A stretch of 64,000 nt of DNA from Schistocephalus solidus (GCA_017591395.1 WEDG01011623.1:1-64000); one strand, 5' to 3'. Counted from the first letter of the stretch, positions 31,123 to 42,775 are shown. Notes: generated by a model not told the origin, from the sequence alone. A program made the numbers and translations.

Positions 31123-32329
31123 CAAAACCTCGGAGGTTTTTTTTTACAATTGGACTAAGTGAATCGCCCAACCTACTGCAAGGGATGAAATTCAACTTAT
31201 ATAAATCTACAAGGAGGGTTACATAGACAGAGAATCCAACAGATGGCTATTAATCACCCTGAATTAATAGATGTTAAAGTATGTTTGAATGGTTTACCTG
31301 ACTGCTTAATTGAGAAAACTCGATGAACTCGACTATTGCACGCGCCAGCCGCCGAGTTTCTCGTGAACAAGCAGTCTGTTAAATCGTTTAAGTCTGCCAA
31401 AATACCTGCTAAAACAAGGGCAGATTATGTACAAGGTGTATCAACGGATCACCGAATGCTGATGGCGGAGTGGAGAACAAGTTAGAATTTCAGAGTGCAA
31501 GAGAATGAAGCAAAGCTATCGCGGCATTTCAATGTCACCGGGATGTATCGAGCTGGCGTGCTCGCAGGAACGAGATGGGTTCGAAGTTAACATCTGACAC
31601 AACAGAGAAACGGATAATTGGATGGGCCTCGGATGGAATCTGTAGGCTAAATGCGCTCGGGGGGACGTTGCGTCTTAACTACCCTGTACAAGAAATTCAA
31701 AGAATTCGGTACGGATTCTACTTCGCATTCAGGGGAAGTTAACAGCTACGTTAGCTGTTCATGACAAGGAATACCGAGTACCCTGTGTTGAGCAATTCTT
31801 CAGATCAGATGAAGAGAAAAGAGAGTGGTCTTCAGCGATTTGAGGGAACGTGTATCAAAAGCGCGCACGGGTTACAAGGCGATTGTCACCTATTCAGCCG
31901 ACTTACAACAGGAGCTCACAGTTTTACGTCTTGCGAACCTTTACGATTCAAATGTAAGAGTTAATTAATGTCTTTCTACGGTGGCCAGACGTTCGTGTCT
32001 TTTACCAAGACTCTTAATAACCGCCCCCGACTTTGCTTAACTATTGGCGGGTCGATTACTTTCTAGACAAAATGCAACAGTGGTTGATTGTCCAGCACGT
32101 AGGCCAGTTTAAATCACTTTGCTGATCTAAGCATTACATTGTCATTAAGAGCTAGTGGATCGTAGAAAAAATGTAGAATACCGTCAAGAAAGAAAAATTA
32201 TTCAGTTATTCAAAACCACACGTATTAGTGAGCATGAAATGTATACTACCGTTTGCCTGAGAAGCGGTTGGAACAGGATTGTATTCCTTCTGACGCTTGG
32301 CTGGCTTCCCATTGACCCATATCTAATGC
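31123..32329. other. unassigned sequence
   Basis: No gene or shared repeat detected. The + frame 31761-31964 is unremarkable. Confidence 0.4.
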
Positions 32330-32373
32330 TGTCTCTGAAAATGGGTTCGAACTGGAACCCGAAACTTCAGACG
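32330..32373 (+). ncRNA. hammerhead-like motif, solitary
   Basis: TGTCT-CTGAAAA, GGGTT/AACCC as a perfect 5-bp stem II with loop CGAACTGG, then GAAAC-TTC-AGACG. Stem I TGTCT/AGACG pairs over 5 positions with one G-U. Core position changes (CUGAAAA) and UUC instead of GUC suggest weak or no activity. The trailing AATAAAG resembles the AATAAAC of 25729-25740. Confidence 0.5.
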
Positions 32374-32991
32374 AATAAAGTTATTGTCCCAGCGATTGCA
32401 TTTAATTCTTCTCTGCAATCATTTCTTTCCAAACTCTAGGCACCTCTCCTGCATTTGACCGAACTAGCTCAGCGTCTACGAGTACTTTATCTTATCGGGA
32501 GCAGCAATACGACACACCCGAATAAAATTAAGAAGAAGATGATGAGGATGCTGATGAAGAAGAAGAAGAAGATATATATGTGCAAATATGTTTGTTTCGA
32601 GCCTGAAATATCAAACACCAATTCCGGTCGTCTCTCATCAACTATTGGCGAGTCCGATCCGCAGCTGACAGTTCGTCAATCGTCATTCATACACTGACGG
32701 ATTTGGTGTTTTAAACACCACGCAAAGTTAATGTACTCCACTAAACGCCCATTCTTCTTTGAATAAAGAAGTGTTCTCCTGGAATCACATACCGTTTACT
32801 CTTCCGTTTAAATTCCAAAGCTACCGTCGGAAAGTTGACCTCGGAGTATCTGACAATCGCCAACACATTTGGCATCAATGCGAAGCAGTACACAATCCCT
32901 GCACCTCTTCCACACTAAAGGCAAGCATGAACAACGTGATGATAGAGGGCGTGGTGCATATATTGCTCGTCTTGGGGCTTTGGAACTTGCA
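32374..32991. other. unassigned sequence with AAG/ATG-rich tract
   Basis: A short GAAGAAGATGATGAGGATG-type tract at 32530-32575. Otherwise nothing supported. Confidence 0.4.
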
Positions 32992-33357
32992 TTGGTAAGG
33001 ATGCCTCGTACGGCCATCTACACAAGATACGGAAAAGTGACCGTGCACAATACGTGTGGCTTTGCGCGAAATTCCAAGGAAATTCTGTTTAGGATTAAGG
33101 TTAGGGTTAAGTTTAAGTTCGAGGTTAAGGTCAGAGTTGGGTTTAGTGTCATGATTAGGGTAAAGGTTAAGGTTATTATCGTGGTAACTGTAGGGTTTAG
33201 GTTTAAGGTAGGGCTAGGGTTAGGAGTAAGGTGGCAGTTCAGTTTTATGTGAGGGTCAGTGTTAGCATTAAGACGCGGGTATATTTAAACATCCTGAAAT
33301 TTACCGTGCGGTGGGACGGTTCCTATTCCCGTGTCTGGTTTGGGCGGCCATACTAGG
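32992..33357 (-). mobile_element. telomere-like MITE copy 2
   Basis: Left end GGTAAGGATGCCTCGTACGG and right end GTTCCTATTCCCGTGTCTGG...TCCCC. The interior is now G-rich on + (GGATTAAGGTTAGGGTTAAG, GGTAGGGCTAGGGTTAGGAG), so the element is inverted relative to 24711. TGCAT flanks both ends (32986-32990 and 33358-33362), a possible but unproven target-site duplication. A 127-codon open frame across it is an artefact of hexamer repeats. Confidence 0.65.
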
Positions 33358-35271
33358 CACCTCTATCCCCTGCATCTTACAAAGTAGCAAACGTGATCAT
33401 CTTGAAAACGACGAAACACGCAAAACTCATGCTCTGCCGACGCGGAGAACTAGCTAACTAACCGTCCTGACGTGTGCTGGTTGACCTGTGCACGATGAAA
33501 GCTCGACAAGTTCATTTGACTCTTCGAACTGCTTACTAAGGCTCGCACAAAAGGCATGATGAGGACAGATTTATACAACGTTTTCAGTGAGGTGAAAAAA
33601 ACACCAACCACGCAAAATAGTACAATTTTATAGCTGGCGTTACGGTGCCGTAAGCATTTTCAGAAATAACTAATAACCTTTTCTACTAAGCCAACACCAG
33701 CCCAAAGTTCGCTCCCCTAATAAGTTACTCTTATCAATTCTCTTTTACTACACCTCAGCGTGGGAATCCCGACGACCGTCCGTTTTTACAGTCGGTCTAT
33801 CGAGCCTCCAGGTCGTTGCAACGGCGTTGGCCATGGTAGTGACGCAAGAGCCTCTTTCACGTTTTATTCTCCGGGAAAACTAGAAGTCATGGAGGTATGG
33901 TCCTAGCAGAAGGCGCGTTCATTTAGACAAGATCAATGATTTCTTCTTTTGAGCGGAGGGGCTTGATTAATAAGCCTATTCATGCTGCTTCCTGGGGAGG
34001 GTGGGCGGCTACCTTTTGGGATTTGTCGTCTGTATTTCAACTCTCATTGTTGTCTTTCCAGTGTTATTGAAAGTATGTTGAAAATAAGTCTGGTTCGAGT
34101 AAATTCGCTACATGCATAAACAGTGATGGTTGGGACTAGAACTGAGGAGTAGGCGCACAAAACTCCGTCTCAATAATATGCTTTGCAAGAGTGCAGACTA
34201 GGTCCAATTTTTGCGGCTACCTTTTCGTTACTCTAACCGTAATCTAAAACGCAACCAGCCCCAGCTGAAGTGGATTGTGCCATTGAGTACAGATACTGTA
34301 CATCACGCTTAAAACAGCACTTTACTGCACTTAAATATATCACCCACAAATAACAAAACTTTGTGATGTTTTTGGATAAATTATAATATGGTATGGTTAA
34401 CCAGAATCCCACATCTGACCTCTACCTTAACCCAAATTACAAAACTGAGACACTACATTGCCGCACAAAATCTTGTTCTTCGTCTTGGTTTTCGATATTC
34501 CAATTCGATGGCGATCTTATTAGTCAGGTTTCCCGCCCTCCTTATGACGGGAACACCACAGAGTTTTCCCCCAACTTCCGGATAGATCGACTACAGGTAC
34601 TAATGTCTTTCAATTTAGCCCACAGTCCTAGTCCCAGGACCTGGTCTGCTAGGTTATGCTTCTCCCAGTGGAGCAGGCACCTTTTGAAAACACTAAAATG
34701 TACTCGGCATGACAAATGCCAGTCACCGTCTGCACCTCTTTCCAAAACTTCCTGATCGGTTGACTATCATATCTACACGTCCTTACTGAATATGTCGGCG
34801 GACTTAAATAAGGAATCTCGTTAGAACTGCACAACCACTGTACACAGATAAGTCTGGGCTGCCCACGCACTGCAGATGTGGGCCAAACGTGACTAATAAA
34901 AGGGTCTTCAATCAATTTAAATTACAATAGTCGAAACGAATTTAAGTGCACAAACAAGGGGGTACTGATGACAAATTTTCACATACTTGGTCGCAAACCT
35001 CGCGACTTGTGCTTAAAAATACTACGCCTAGTGACACCGAAAACTAAGCCCGTCCTTAAAAATATTCCATAAAGTGACCCAGACTAACACGTTCCAGGGT
35101 TTAAAGGCTTTATGCCGCATTAACCCCTAATCAAATTGACAGATGGGGTGACCAAAAGAGTTAAATAAAACCCATATGCATCTGGAGGTTGAAATTTAAA
35201 TCGCAGCGCTCAATCTATGCGCTAATGACAAAAGCTCACAAACTACTGGCTTATATAGTTAACTGGGTAGG
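33358..35271. other. unassigned sequence
   Basis: About 1.9 kb with no recognised element. Overlapping open frames at 34388-34915 on both strands match nothing. Confidence 0.4.
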
Positions 35272-35490
35272 GATCGCTTATACGCCCTCCATGGGAGCAC
35301 GGGCGGCTTCGCGCAAATTTACAAGGAAATTTGGATTGGAGCTAAGTTAGGGTAAAGTTGGCGTTAAGGGTAATTTTAAGGTTAAGATTAGGGCTACGGT
35401 TAAATGCCGGATTATAGTGAGGACATCGAAATAGTCACTCTTTCTATAATTTCGCGTAGGTCGTTCCTATTCTCCTATCCTGCTAAGTGA
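35272..35490 (-). mobile_element. telomere-like MITE fragment
   Basis: GGGTAGGGATCGCTTATACG, TTCGCGCAAATTTACAAGGA, AAGTTAGGGTAAAGTTGG and TCGTTCCTATTCTCC match the order of landmarks in copy 2. Both ends are eroded. Confidence 0.5.
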
Positions 35491-36690
35491 TTCTAACCTT
35501 TAAATTGACTTTCAGTCAACAGGTATCAAGAATATATGATTGTATAGGGATTTTTGCGATGCATAATTTCGGGCTAATTCATACGTGGGGACAAGAAAGC
35601 TGGGGAAAATTTCAGCGTAAGCATTGACTAGCTTTTCTTTAATACAAAGATGCGTGTACAAAATTTAATCACGGTTCCTAGAAAGGTAGCACATTTGCGG
35701 CCCTTATGTTCGGCTTTGTAAGAAATGGGATTTTCTTCAAACTTTAATAATTCGTGTGGAATTCGAAGCTCAATCCGAATTTCTACCTGTTCAATAATGT
35801 TCGAAATTACATGCTAAAGAATTTACGACTGAGAAGCCGTGGCAACAGCTGTTGATAACTTTGTCAAAAACATTATCAAAGCTGTGGATATATGAGCATG
35901 TCGTAACTTTTTTTCTAGTTGAAAGGTTCCTCTCTTTTAGTATAGATTTAAGGATAGGTTTGACAGAAAACGTAACATCCTTCAAAGTGGACACCATAAA
36001 TGACATTTTCACACTCCTTTCTGACAACTTTTTACCTAACTCGTGCGAATATAGGTAAAAAAAGGCAATGTGCGCTACAAAATTAGCAATATGTTTTCGT
36101 GCGTTTTTACGCAGGCTGACGAAAGTCTTTTGAATAAAAGTAAGTATGCAACCATTTATCATATAAGTTTGGATACCGCTCCGTACGAATTAAATTTACA
36201 ATCCCACTTGGCATTTAAACACTTCACGGATTTTGGTGCATACTACAGAATCAGATTTATCGTCATTCCTTACAGCACAATAAATGAAAGAAAAAAGGAC
36301 TTAAAGTCTAAAGTAATTCGCGGTTGAAAACGAGTCGGCATTAAAAAACACGTATTCAGATGACTGTGATAATGGTAATCGATTCGACGGATACAGTCAG
36401 GTTTTGTGGATTAATGTCTACCCGGTGGTGGAAAGCATAATCCCATGATAGTCTCACAGACCAACCAATCAGAAGAGGCCAGAACTGTCGCTAAGACCAA
36501 TTGCTGAACTTCTTCGGTTGGCTGGAAGGGACACAAGCACTGATTTGTTCACCGACCGGAGAGGCACTATCCTCAAACACGACTACTGTTTAAAAATTAA
36601 AAAAAGACTTGCTGCCTTTCCGACACACTGACGGCGGCCCCGAGGATCCACTCACTAGGCCCGTATACCGCGGATTCTTCAGGCTCGGTG
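35491..36690. other. unassigned sequence, open on both strands at 35791-36327
   Basis: A 123-codon minus frame (35791-36162, with KVTTCSYIHSFDNVFDKVI) overlaps + frames at 35852-36058 and 36070-36327. None has a family I recognise and only one strand could be coding, so I call no gene. A CCAATCAG box lies at 36465. Confidence 0.35.
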
Positions 36691-36700
36691 TATATAAAGG
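36691..36700 (+). promoter_or_regulatory. candidate TATA box of a GC-rich promoter
   Basis: TATATAAAGG is followed ~25 bases later by GTCTCACCGTG and a GC-rich 450-bp stretch. A CCAATCAG motif lies ~225 bases upstream, with inverted CCAAT motifs (ATTGG) just downstream at 36744 and 36772. At 37209-37216 CGAGTAAGTG offers a 5' splice donor (GTAAGT at 37211). This could be a Pol II promoter with a mainly non-coding first exon, or an unrecognised LTR. Confidence 0.25.
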
Positions 36701-38020
36701 GTGGCAGGCCGCCGTCGTCTCACCGTGACCTGAACTCTGCCCTCATTGGTTCATAAATAAGCCACCTTCTGATTGGTTGAGATGGTTTGACCTGACGCGC
36801 CACGGCGGCAAATGCAACGACACTCGCGCGACGCACGCACGCAGACTGTCGTCAGTGCGCCATCCACAGTGCCAAGACTGCCACTGGCAGGCGAAAACTA
36901 AGGTCACGTACGCATACCGCCCGCCCCTCCCCCCCTCACGCCACCACCACCACGTCCCCGCTAAGGCGCGACTTTTGGGGTGACCTGATGGAATACCAAA
37001 TGAATACTTCGTGGCGTGTGTGAAGCGTGGTGGCGAGACCCACACCAGGACACTACTCTCACCAAGCCACCGCGCGCCGTATAGTTGGTGTGCGCCGCAC
37101 ACTTGCGCACTCGCGAACCGACGTGCACAGAGGGGCGGTCATCATAGCGACGCCCGCAGTGAGAGTTACCTCTTCTCAGGAGATCTGCGTGTCCTCAGGT
37201 CTTTAGCCGAGTAAGTGCGACGTCCTCACTAGGTCACGCAAATCGCACTCTCACTCTCTGGGACGCTAAGGACAGAGAAAGACAGCGATGTAGAAAAAAA
37301 TACGCATTTAGCTCCTATCTTGATCCACGTCGTTTATTCCGATCAACATGCCCATGTGTTGGAAGTGCAGTAGGGGCGATTTTAGTAGTCAGAACCGGAC
37401 CCGGATACCGATTCACGAGCCCTTCCTCACAGTTTCTGCCGTTAAATATTCATCGATGTGCCTCGAAATTTTGCACCTGTTAAGCGGTTTGACAGAAACC
37501 CTGGAAGAAATGCTGCTAACCATTCGTTCTACTTAAATCAGACTAGACATTATCGTATACGATGCTATTTTGCTGGATGACTCTGAAATGATAAAAATGC
37601 ATGCCTTAATCTCATGCATGTGGCTTGCTGCCTGAAACAAATCCCGAAGTCGCATGAGCTTCAGATCTAATTAAGCAGGCTCACTTTCCCTCTCTCTCCT
37701 ACCCACTAAATTGGTATATGGTAGTAAGCCATTGGTAACTTTTTTTACACCCAGCTCACCTAAGGCCAGTTTTAAGACCTCTGCTTAAACCGTGAGTTGT
37801 TTAAAAAAATTCTTAACTCATAGGGATTAGGACAAAAAATACATAATAAAATAAAATCCGAGTTCTGACAAATTAACTACTAGGTGACTGTGATGGAAGC
37901 CTAATTGGAAATGAATTCACATCACACGGGACTGTTTCGGGAGAAGCAAATCCACTTTCAAGAGACTAAGGGTCAATTTTTCTTCCTACGGTAATCCTAC
38001 TTCGTATTGATACAGTTGCC
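36701..38020. other. GC-rich stretch then unassigned sequence
   Basis: 36780-37210 is CpG- and CAC-rich with several short open frames on both strands, none with a convincing start. From 37220 on it is A/T-rich with no feature. Confidence 0.4.
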
Positions 38021-38285
38021 TTCTTTCTTTCTTCTTCTTCTTCTTCTTCTTCTTCTTCTTCTTCTTCTTCTTCTTCTTCTTCTTCTTCTTCTTCTTCTTC
38101 TTCCTCCTCTCTCGCCACTACTTTTCAATCTTTCCTGCCTCCCAGCGCTTTTTATGATCACCTCCAACTTCTCCTTCTACTCCTCTCCTTCTCTTTTTCT
38201 TCTTCTTCTTTTTCTTCTTCTTCTTCTTCTTCTTTTTCTTCTTCTTCTTCTTCTTCTTCTTGTGCTTCGGCTTCTTCTTCTTTCA
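38021..38285 (+). repeat. polypyrimidine (TTC)n tract in two blocks
   Basis: (TTC)n at 38031-38106 and again at 38195-38283, joined by CT-rich sequence. It can form triplex DNA. The poly-Leu open frame through it is not a gene. Confidence 0.9.
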
Positions 38286-38821
38286 CAGCATCTCACTCTG
38301 GGCTGTATTTTCTACGTTTTTTGGTATATTTAAACAAGCACTTGTATGTCGATGCCTGAGTACTCAGGTGCGTGTCAGTTTTACAATGTTCTGCAGTATT
38401 TTTTGCCTAAAGTTCAGGAAGCGCAGGCTTCACAATCCCAGTGCTAGGGCGTTGGCAGCATGTATGCAACACTACTAAACATTCTTTAGATAAACGCACT
38501 ATTTTGTTGTCTTTTAGCCCTCCCCTGCTGAGCTCCGAACCCAGTGTTAACCAGATAAGTTTATTTCCACGAGGACTGCACAAAACAGTTTGTTAATTGC
38601 GTGCCACGTAATGCATCACTGACTAAAGTAACTGCGAATGTCCGTCTTAGCCATTTCGACCTAAATAAATGAATTTCGCAGGCAGATTTGAATAAAATGA
38701 ATTTTAGGTTCAAACACTAAATGTGCTTCGCATGCAAGAGAAATTGGAAAACTCGTGAAAAAACTGCACAATAAAAACGCGTGCCAACCACTCAGGAAAC
38801 ATTGAGCGTCGATATTACGGT
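38286..38821. other. unassigned sequence
   Basis: No supported feature. Confidence 0.4.
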
Positions 38822-38905
38822 CAGGATGACTTATATGGCCCCTAGACGGAGCCAGGGAATAGAAACCACCGTCTAAGTGGGGGGGCTAAAGCTAATCCTT
38901 ACAGA
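38822..38905 (+). mobile_element. telomere-like MITE, end fragment
   Basis: GGATGACTTATATGGCCCCT and CAGGGAATAGAAACC match the MITE terminus (GGATGCCTTGTGTGGCC, GGGAATAGGAACC). The interior is missing. Confidence 0.45.
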
Positions 38906-39107
38906 TATGACTGTTTCTCATAGACAGAGCGTACATAGTGGCAACTCTCAAATCCGCTGATGGTTGAAATTATGAAAAGATATCAAGACACTGTACAAAC
39001 CGTAGAATTTAAATGCATGGAAATGTAGCCAAGCTTCTTTGCCTGTCTACTTCATCAAACTGCCTTTACCACCCTCCTATGGGCTCGTTTACATGTCGTT
39101 TTGGCAG
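38906..39107. other. unassigned sequence
   Basis: No supported feature. Confidence 0.4.
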
Positions 39108-39344
39108 TCAACAAGCAGGCCCGAGATAGTCTAGCGCTAGTGACGACAAGGCATCAGCAAGTGCATATTTGTCACCTGTATATGAATATCCATAGCCATA
39201 TAGACTTGCCGTGGCCGCTGCCAACGCGGATGACACATTTTGGACGACGTCGTTTGCAACGGTCGGACTATCATCGAAGAAGACCTGCACTCCACCTGTC
39301 TCATCCGTACCTCCACATCCGCTGTGTCGATGGCAAGACAGCAC
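39108..39344 (-). CDS. hypothetical Ala/Tyr-rich open frame, possible exon
   Basis: The minus frame reads GGTDETGGVQVFFDDSPTVA, then NDVVQNVSSALAAATASLYG, YGYSYTGDKYALADALSSLA and ends LDYLGPAC before TGA. The composition is Ala-, Ser-, Tyr- and Asp-rich with acidic/hydrophobic alternation, unlike the basic or Cys-rich translations of nearby non-coding DNA. It could be the last exon of a structural or secreted protein. A splice acceptor was not identified, and upstream the frame runs into the MITE at 39345, so the 5' part is lost or unrelated. I do not recognise a family. Confidence 0.25.
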   Translation of the reverse strand: MLSCHRHSGCGGTDETGGVQVFFDDSPTVANDVVQNVSSALAAATASLYGYGYSYTGDKYALADALSSLALDYLGPAC

Positions 39345-39688
39345 GGTAGGGATGCCTTGTACGGCCTTGTACGGCCATGGAAATAGGAACCATGCCACCC
39401 ACCCGAAATAGATGGCCTTGCGGCAACTTTCATGAAGGGTAAATATTTCCGTGTCTTAACTCTAACGCTAGTCCTAACATAGAACTAAACTGTCATCTTA
39501 ATCGTTACCTCTATCCTAAACCCTACAGTTAACGCGTTAACACCCTTAACCCTTGACCCTATCACCAACACTGGCCTTATCCCTAAACTTTACCCTCATC
39601 TTCACCTTAATCGTAAGTATAATTTCCTTAGAAGTTGGCGGTTCCTATTCACCTGTCCAGTTTAGGTGGCCATGCAAGATATGCTACC
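39345..39688 (+). mobile_element. telomere-like MITE copy 3
   Basis: Left terminus GGTAGGGATGCCTTGTACGG (with CCTTGTACGG duplicated), interior CTTAACTCTAACGCTAG, CCTAAACCCTACAGTTA, CACCCTTAACCCTTGACC, right terminus GGTTCCTATTCACCTGTCC...GCTACC. About 344 bp, same orientation as 24711. Confidence 0.65.
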
Positions 39689-40489
39689 GGCAGAACTTTT
39701 GGGGCAAGGAACCAGGAGGCTTTTGATTGTGCGTTGTAGTTGAGGAGCTGAAAATTTACCTATTATAGTACAAAATGTGAAAATTTCGGCGGAACACTTG
39801 AATGTTAGATAACCCAACCATCTGGATCCGCAAATAAGCCCAACCACTTTTTTTCCATAAAGCACCAGAAACTGTAAATATACCAGAGGGCAGCCTTATA
39901 GTAACAGAAAGAACCACTGGTGAACGAAAAGTCAACACTGAAACAGTTATTCCTGTAACATCCGATCTCTCTGTTGATTCATTGTCGGCATGGAGTGTTT
40001 CAAAGTGCCACTCAGTCCCGCATCAGAGATGATTCCGACTGTTTTTTTTGTTGAAATTCGCTTTTTGCTTTGTACTTAAAACTACCGACCGGATCTTCTT
40101 TAAATTCTAATCTCTTTTAGATCAAGTACAGATTTAAGATTTTTTGGATACTATCTTTCGTTTTTGTTAACCGTGAGGAACGTTCATGTACGTACTCGTA
40201 CAAGCATTCATAGGCCAAGTGACGTAGCTCCAGGTGATGTAAGCATATACGATCCACATGTGATCGTAATATAAGGACTTAATTGACTTTGGGTTCTAGC
40301 GAAAGCGCGGAGAATATCAAAGGGACCTGTTTTCTACTATCCAGGTGACCTAGCACCTAGGGCAGAATCTGGACGTTGGCGGTCCGAACTCGTCCATGGA
40401 CACAGGTTTGTTGGCTGTGTGAGTACTCCCTTTATTATAAGTTGGTTATGGAAGGCTTAAACACACCCCACTTTCACCCTCCCCCCTCC
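39689..40489. other. unassigned sequence
   Basis: No supported feature. Confidence 0.4.
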
Positions 40490-40660
40490 CCGGCAGGACA
40501 CGAGAGCATGAACCACCCCCAATATAGGTGACTTTGGGCTACATGCCAGGAAAATTAGGGTTAAGGTTAGTGCTAGGGCTAGAAAACGGGAATATGTTCT
40601 CATCCTGGAAGTTAGTGCAAGGCCATTGGGGTTGCGGGGTGGGGTGCCTATTCCCATATC
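40490..40660. mobile_element. telomere-like MITE fragment
   Basis: GAACCACCCCCAATATAGGT and AATTAGGGTTAAGGTTAGTG, then GAAAACGGGAATA, are scrambled MITE landmarks. Internally deleted or rearranged. Confidence 0.4.
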
Positions 40661-40804
40661 CCAACCGGCGGAGGCATATAAGCGATTACGACCATAATTT
40701 GTCCCTTGCAATGTTGCGATCAAATTTAGAAACCATTTTCAGCTGCCTATTGTCGTTGCCTGGTCGTAAACCAACGTGCACAATGTATGGAAAAGGTATG
40801 AGTA

Positions 40805-40805
<1 letters not shown>

Positions 40806-40842
<37 letters not shown>
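40806..40842 (+). repeat. (AT)n microsatellite
   Basis: About 37 bp of AT; a smaller one lies at 41163-41180. Confidence 0.9.
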
Positions 40843-40849
<7 letters not shown>

Positions 40850-40964
40850 TGGGGCTCACCGATCTGCTTAAGGAACATGTATGTTCCGTTGTGCCCTGGA
40901 GCTCAGACTAGAGCTCTCGCAGGTGGTCGTATAGCGACGTGTAGCATATGATGAAATGGAACCG

Positions 40965-41180
40965 ACAAAGACAAGGGAGACCGGAATGGCCATTTCTGGC
41001 TTATTAGCCGTCATCAGCCTGTCATACCCAATCCCACGTGTGGCACACCTGGGATTCGATGTTAGAGCGTTCGACTCAAATACCAAAGGTCGCGGGTTCG
41101 AATCCCAGGTGTGCCGCACTTTGGATTGGGTATTACTGGCTGATGACGGCTAATAAGCCAGAAATATATATATATATAAT
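40965..41180. repeat. SINE A palindrome around a tRNA-like core
   Basis: Arms of ~65 bp at about 41000-41064 and 41102-41166 are inverted complements. TTCTGGCTTATTAGCCGTCA on the left pairs with TGACGGCTAATAAGCCAGAA on the right, and GGCACACCTGGGATTCGA with TCGAATCCCAGGTGTGCC. The central ~38 bases hold TTAGAGCGTTCGACTC and GGTCGCGGG. Read on +, A box GATGTTAGAGCG and B box GGGTTCGAATCCC form a tRNA-like unit. The head differs from other SINE A copies, suggesting a chimera. Confidence 0.75.
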
Positions 41181-41835
41181 AACTAATAAACTGTCCAAAT
41201 CATTATGATTTGATTGATGGGAGACAGGGGAGGGGTGATAAAGTGAACTAGATGATACCTAATGGGACGGTGAGAGGTTTTAGCTTGATTTGACCTTTTT
41301 GCAGGCTCCAGTTGCCTCTTCCATATTACCACTACCTCATAATAACGTGGAAGCCTCACCGTCCTTCCGCATAAAATCTTCAATGCCAATATTCAATTGA
41401 CAACGCAGCTAGTGTTTGCTGTGTGCATTGTTACTGAGCGTCTCGGTTCCCAACGACCACTTTGGTAGGCCTCTGGAAGGCTAACTTATTTTCCCTATAC
41501 CCGATGTATTTGCATCTCCTAGATTACTTGAAGATCACGACAATAGAGAGAGCGAACCCAGAGCGGTGCCAACAGTTGGACCGCCTTAATAACCTTGAAC
41601 TGTCCTACTTATAATTAATAAGTCAATTCCAAATTTCAGTAGGCCCATGCTCATCACTCACTTAGTGAATAAACCGTCTTACTATTTCGGAATGCCCTGC
41701 AGTGCTTCTAACTATAGGTCAGATTGTTCAGAACCTAGTGAAGAATCGTGTGCAGCGAACTGAGAGGTCTCCAAATGGGGTGGAAACATTAAAAGTCGAC
41801 TCACTAGAAACACTCTAACAGCTGATTTCAACGCC
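41181..41835. other. unassigned sequence
   Basis: No supported feature. Confidence 0.4.
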
Positions 41836-42114
41836 TCAAAACGGGCCTTGAGTCAAAGAAACCCCCAACAGACCGGCTGTTCGATTTATTCGCGTATTGC
41901 TGAGATGTAGGCCAAATTCAAATGCTGTAATAGCGCAATGTATCTGTCGTCGCAACAAAAAGACCTTCAATATGCCGGAAAGGCGGCCAATTTTCGTGTC
42001 AAATGTGCTAAGTAGCACCGGTGTTGATGGCAGTCTTGAAGTTCGACTAACAGAAACGTTAATTTTCAAGCCATGCGCACAGAAAGTATTTTCCAACTCG
42101 AAATCGTCTGCAAA
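41836..42114 (-). pseudogene. possible reverse-transcriptase palm fragment
   Basis: The minus frame starts FADDFELENT (FADDF at 42100-42114) and continues HGLKINVSVSRTS. RT palm domains of LINEs have F/YADD followed, usually ~30 residues later, by an 'xGLxxNxxKT'-type motif, so the spacing here is short and would need an internal deletion. The remaining 60 residues show no clear motif. It may be a decayed CR1- or RTE-type RT or a coincidence. Confidence 0.3.
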
Positions 42115-42574
42115 TCAAAAAAGTAAAAAACAAAGCACCATGGTTGGCGAATGCAATGCGGGGGTTGGCTGCTCAGGGAGCTGCCTAATTACGAGATTAA
42201 CCCTTCAATCAAGCTCGGCATGCCCACACGTGTAAATATTGGGGTTTTCGAACAATCGCTGCCCAAGACGTCTCAGGGTGCTCATATTCACAAATTCCTT
42301 AAAGTCATTTGTAAATGGCCTTGAAATTGAATTTTTTGCGGAGATTTTTTTTTTACCATGATTTACCTTTCTGTAAAAATTTAACATCTTAGATGTGCTT
42401 ACCAGGATATGTGGAAAAAATGTACTTCAAGGAAAGGCTGCCGGCAAAAAAGTGACCACTGATTTGCTCACTTTGTTTGCAACCCGTTCGTTGCAGGGAA
42501 CTACAGTGGGAATCATTTTTTTCACTCCTGCCCCAGGCAAGACCCGGAAAAATGAGACGCCCCTTGCCCCGTAG
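42115..42574. other. unassigned sequence
   Basis: Possibly upstream remains of the RT fragment on the minus strand; no motif confirmed. Confidence 0.35.
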
Positions 42575-42775
42575 TATAGGTGGCCTTGCACTAACTTACA
42601 GGAAGGGTACCTATGCGCGTGTCCTTTTCCTCACAGCAGCCTTAATCCTAGCTTAACCGTAAACCTAACACCAATTAAAACCTTATCCCTATCCCAAATT
42701 TCCCTGTAATTCAGCGCAAAGGCATCTATGTAATGAGGCGCTCTTATCCCCCCTACCCTGCCGGCAGAGGGCACA
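42575..42775 (+). mobile_element. telomere-like MITE fragment
   Basis: ACTTACAGGAAGGGTACC, CCTTAATCCTAGCTTAACCG, ACCTTATCCCTATCCC and GTAATTCAGCGCAAAGGCAT match the MITE interior and right flank. Terminal repeats are eroded. Confidence 0.45.

Noticed and set aside
32869..33252. 127-codon frame with KVRVK-type repeats
   Set aside because: Translation of degenerate TTAGGG-type hexamers inside a MITE.
35791..36327. Possible gene open on both strands
   Set aside because: Strand cannot be decided, no recognised family, no splice or start evidence.
38007..38333. Leu-rich 108-codon frame
   Set aside because: Translation of the (TTC)n tract.
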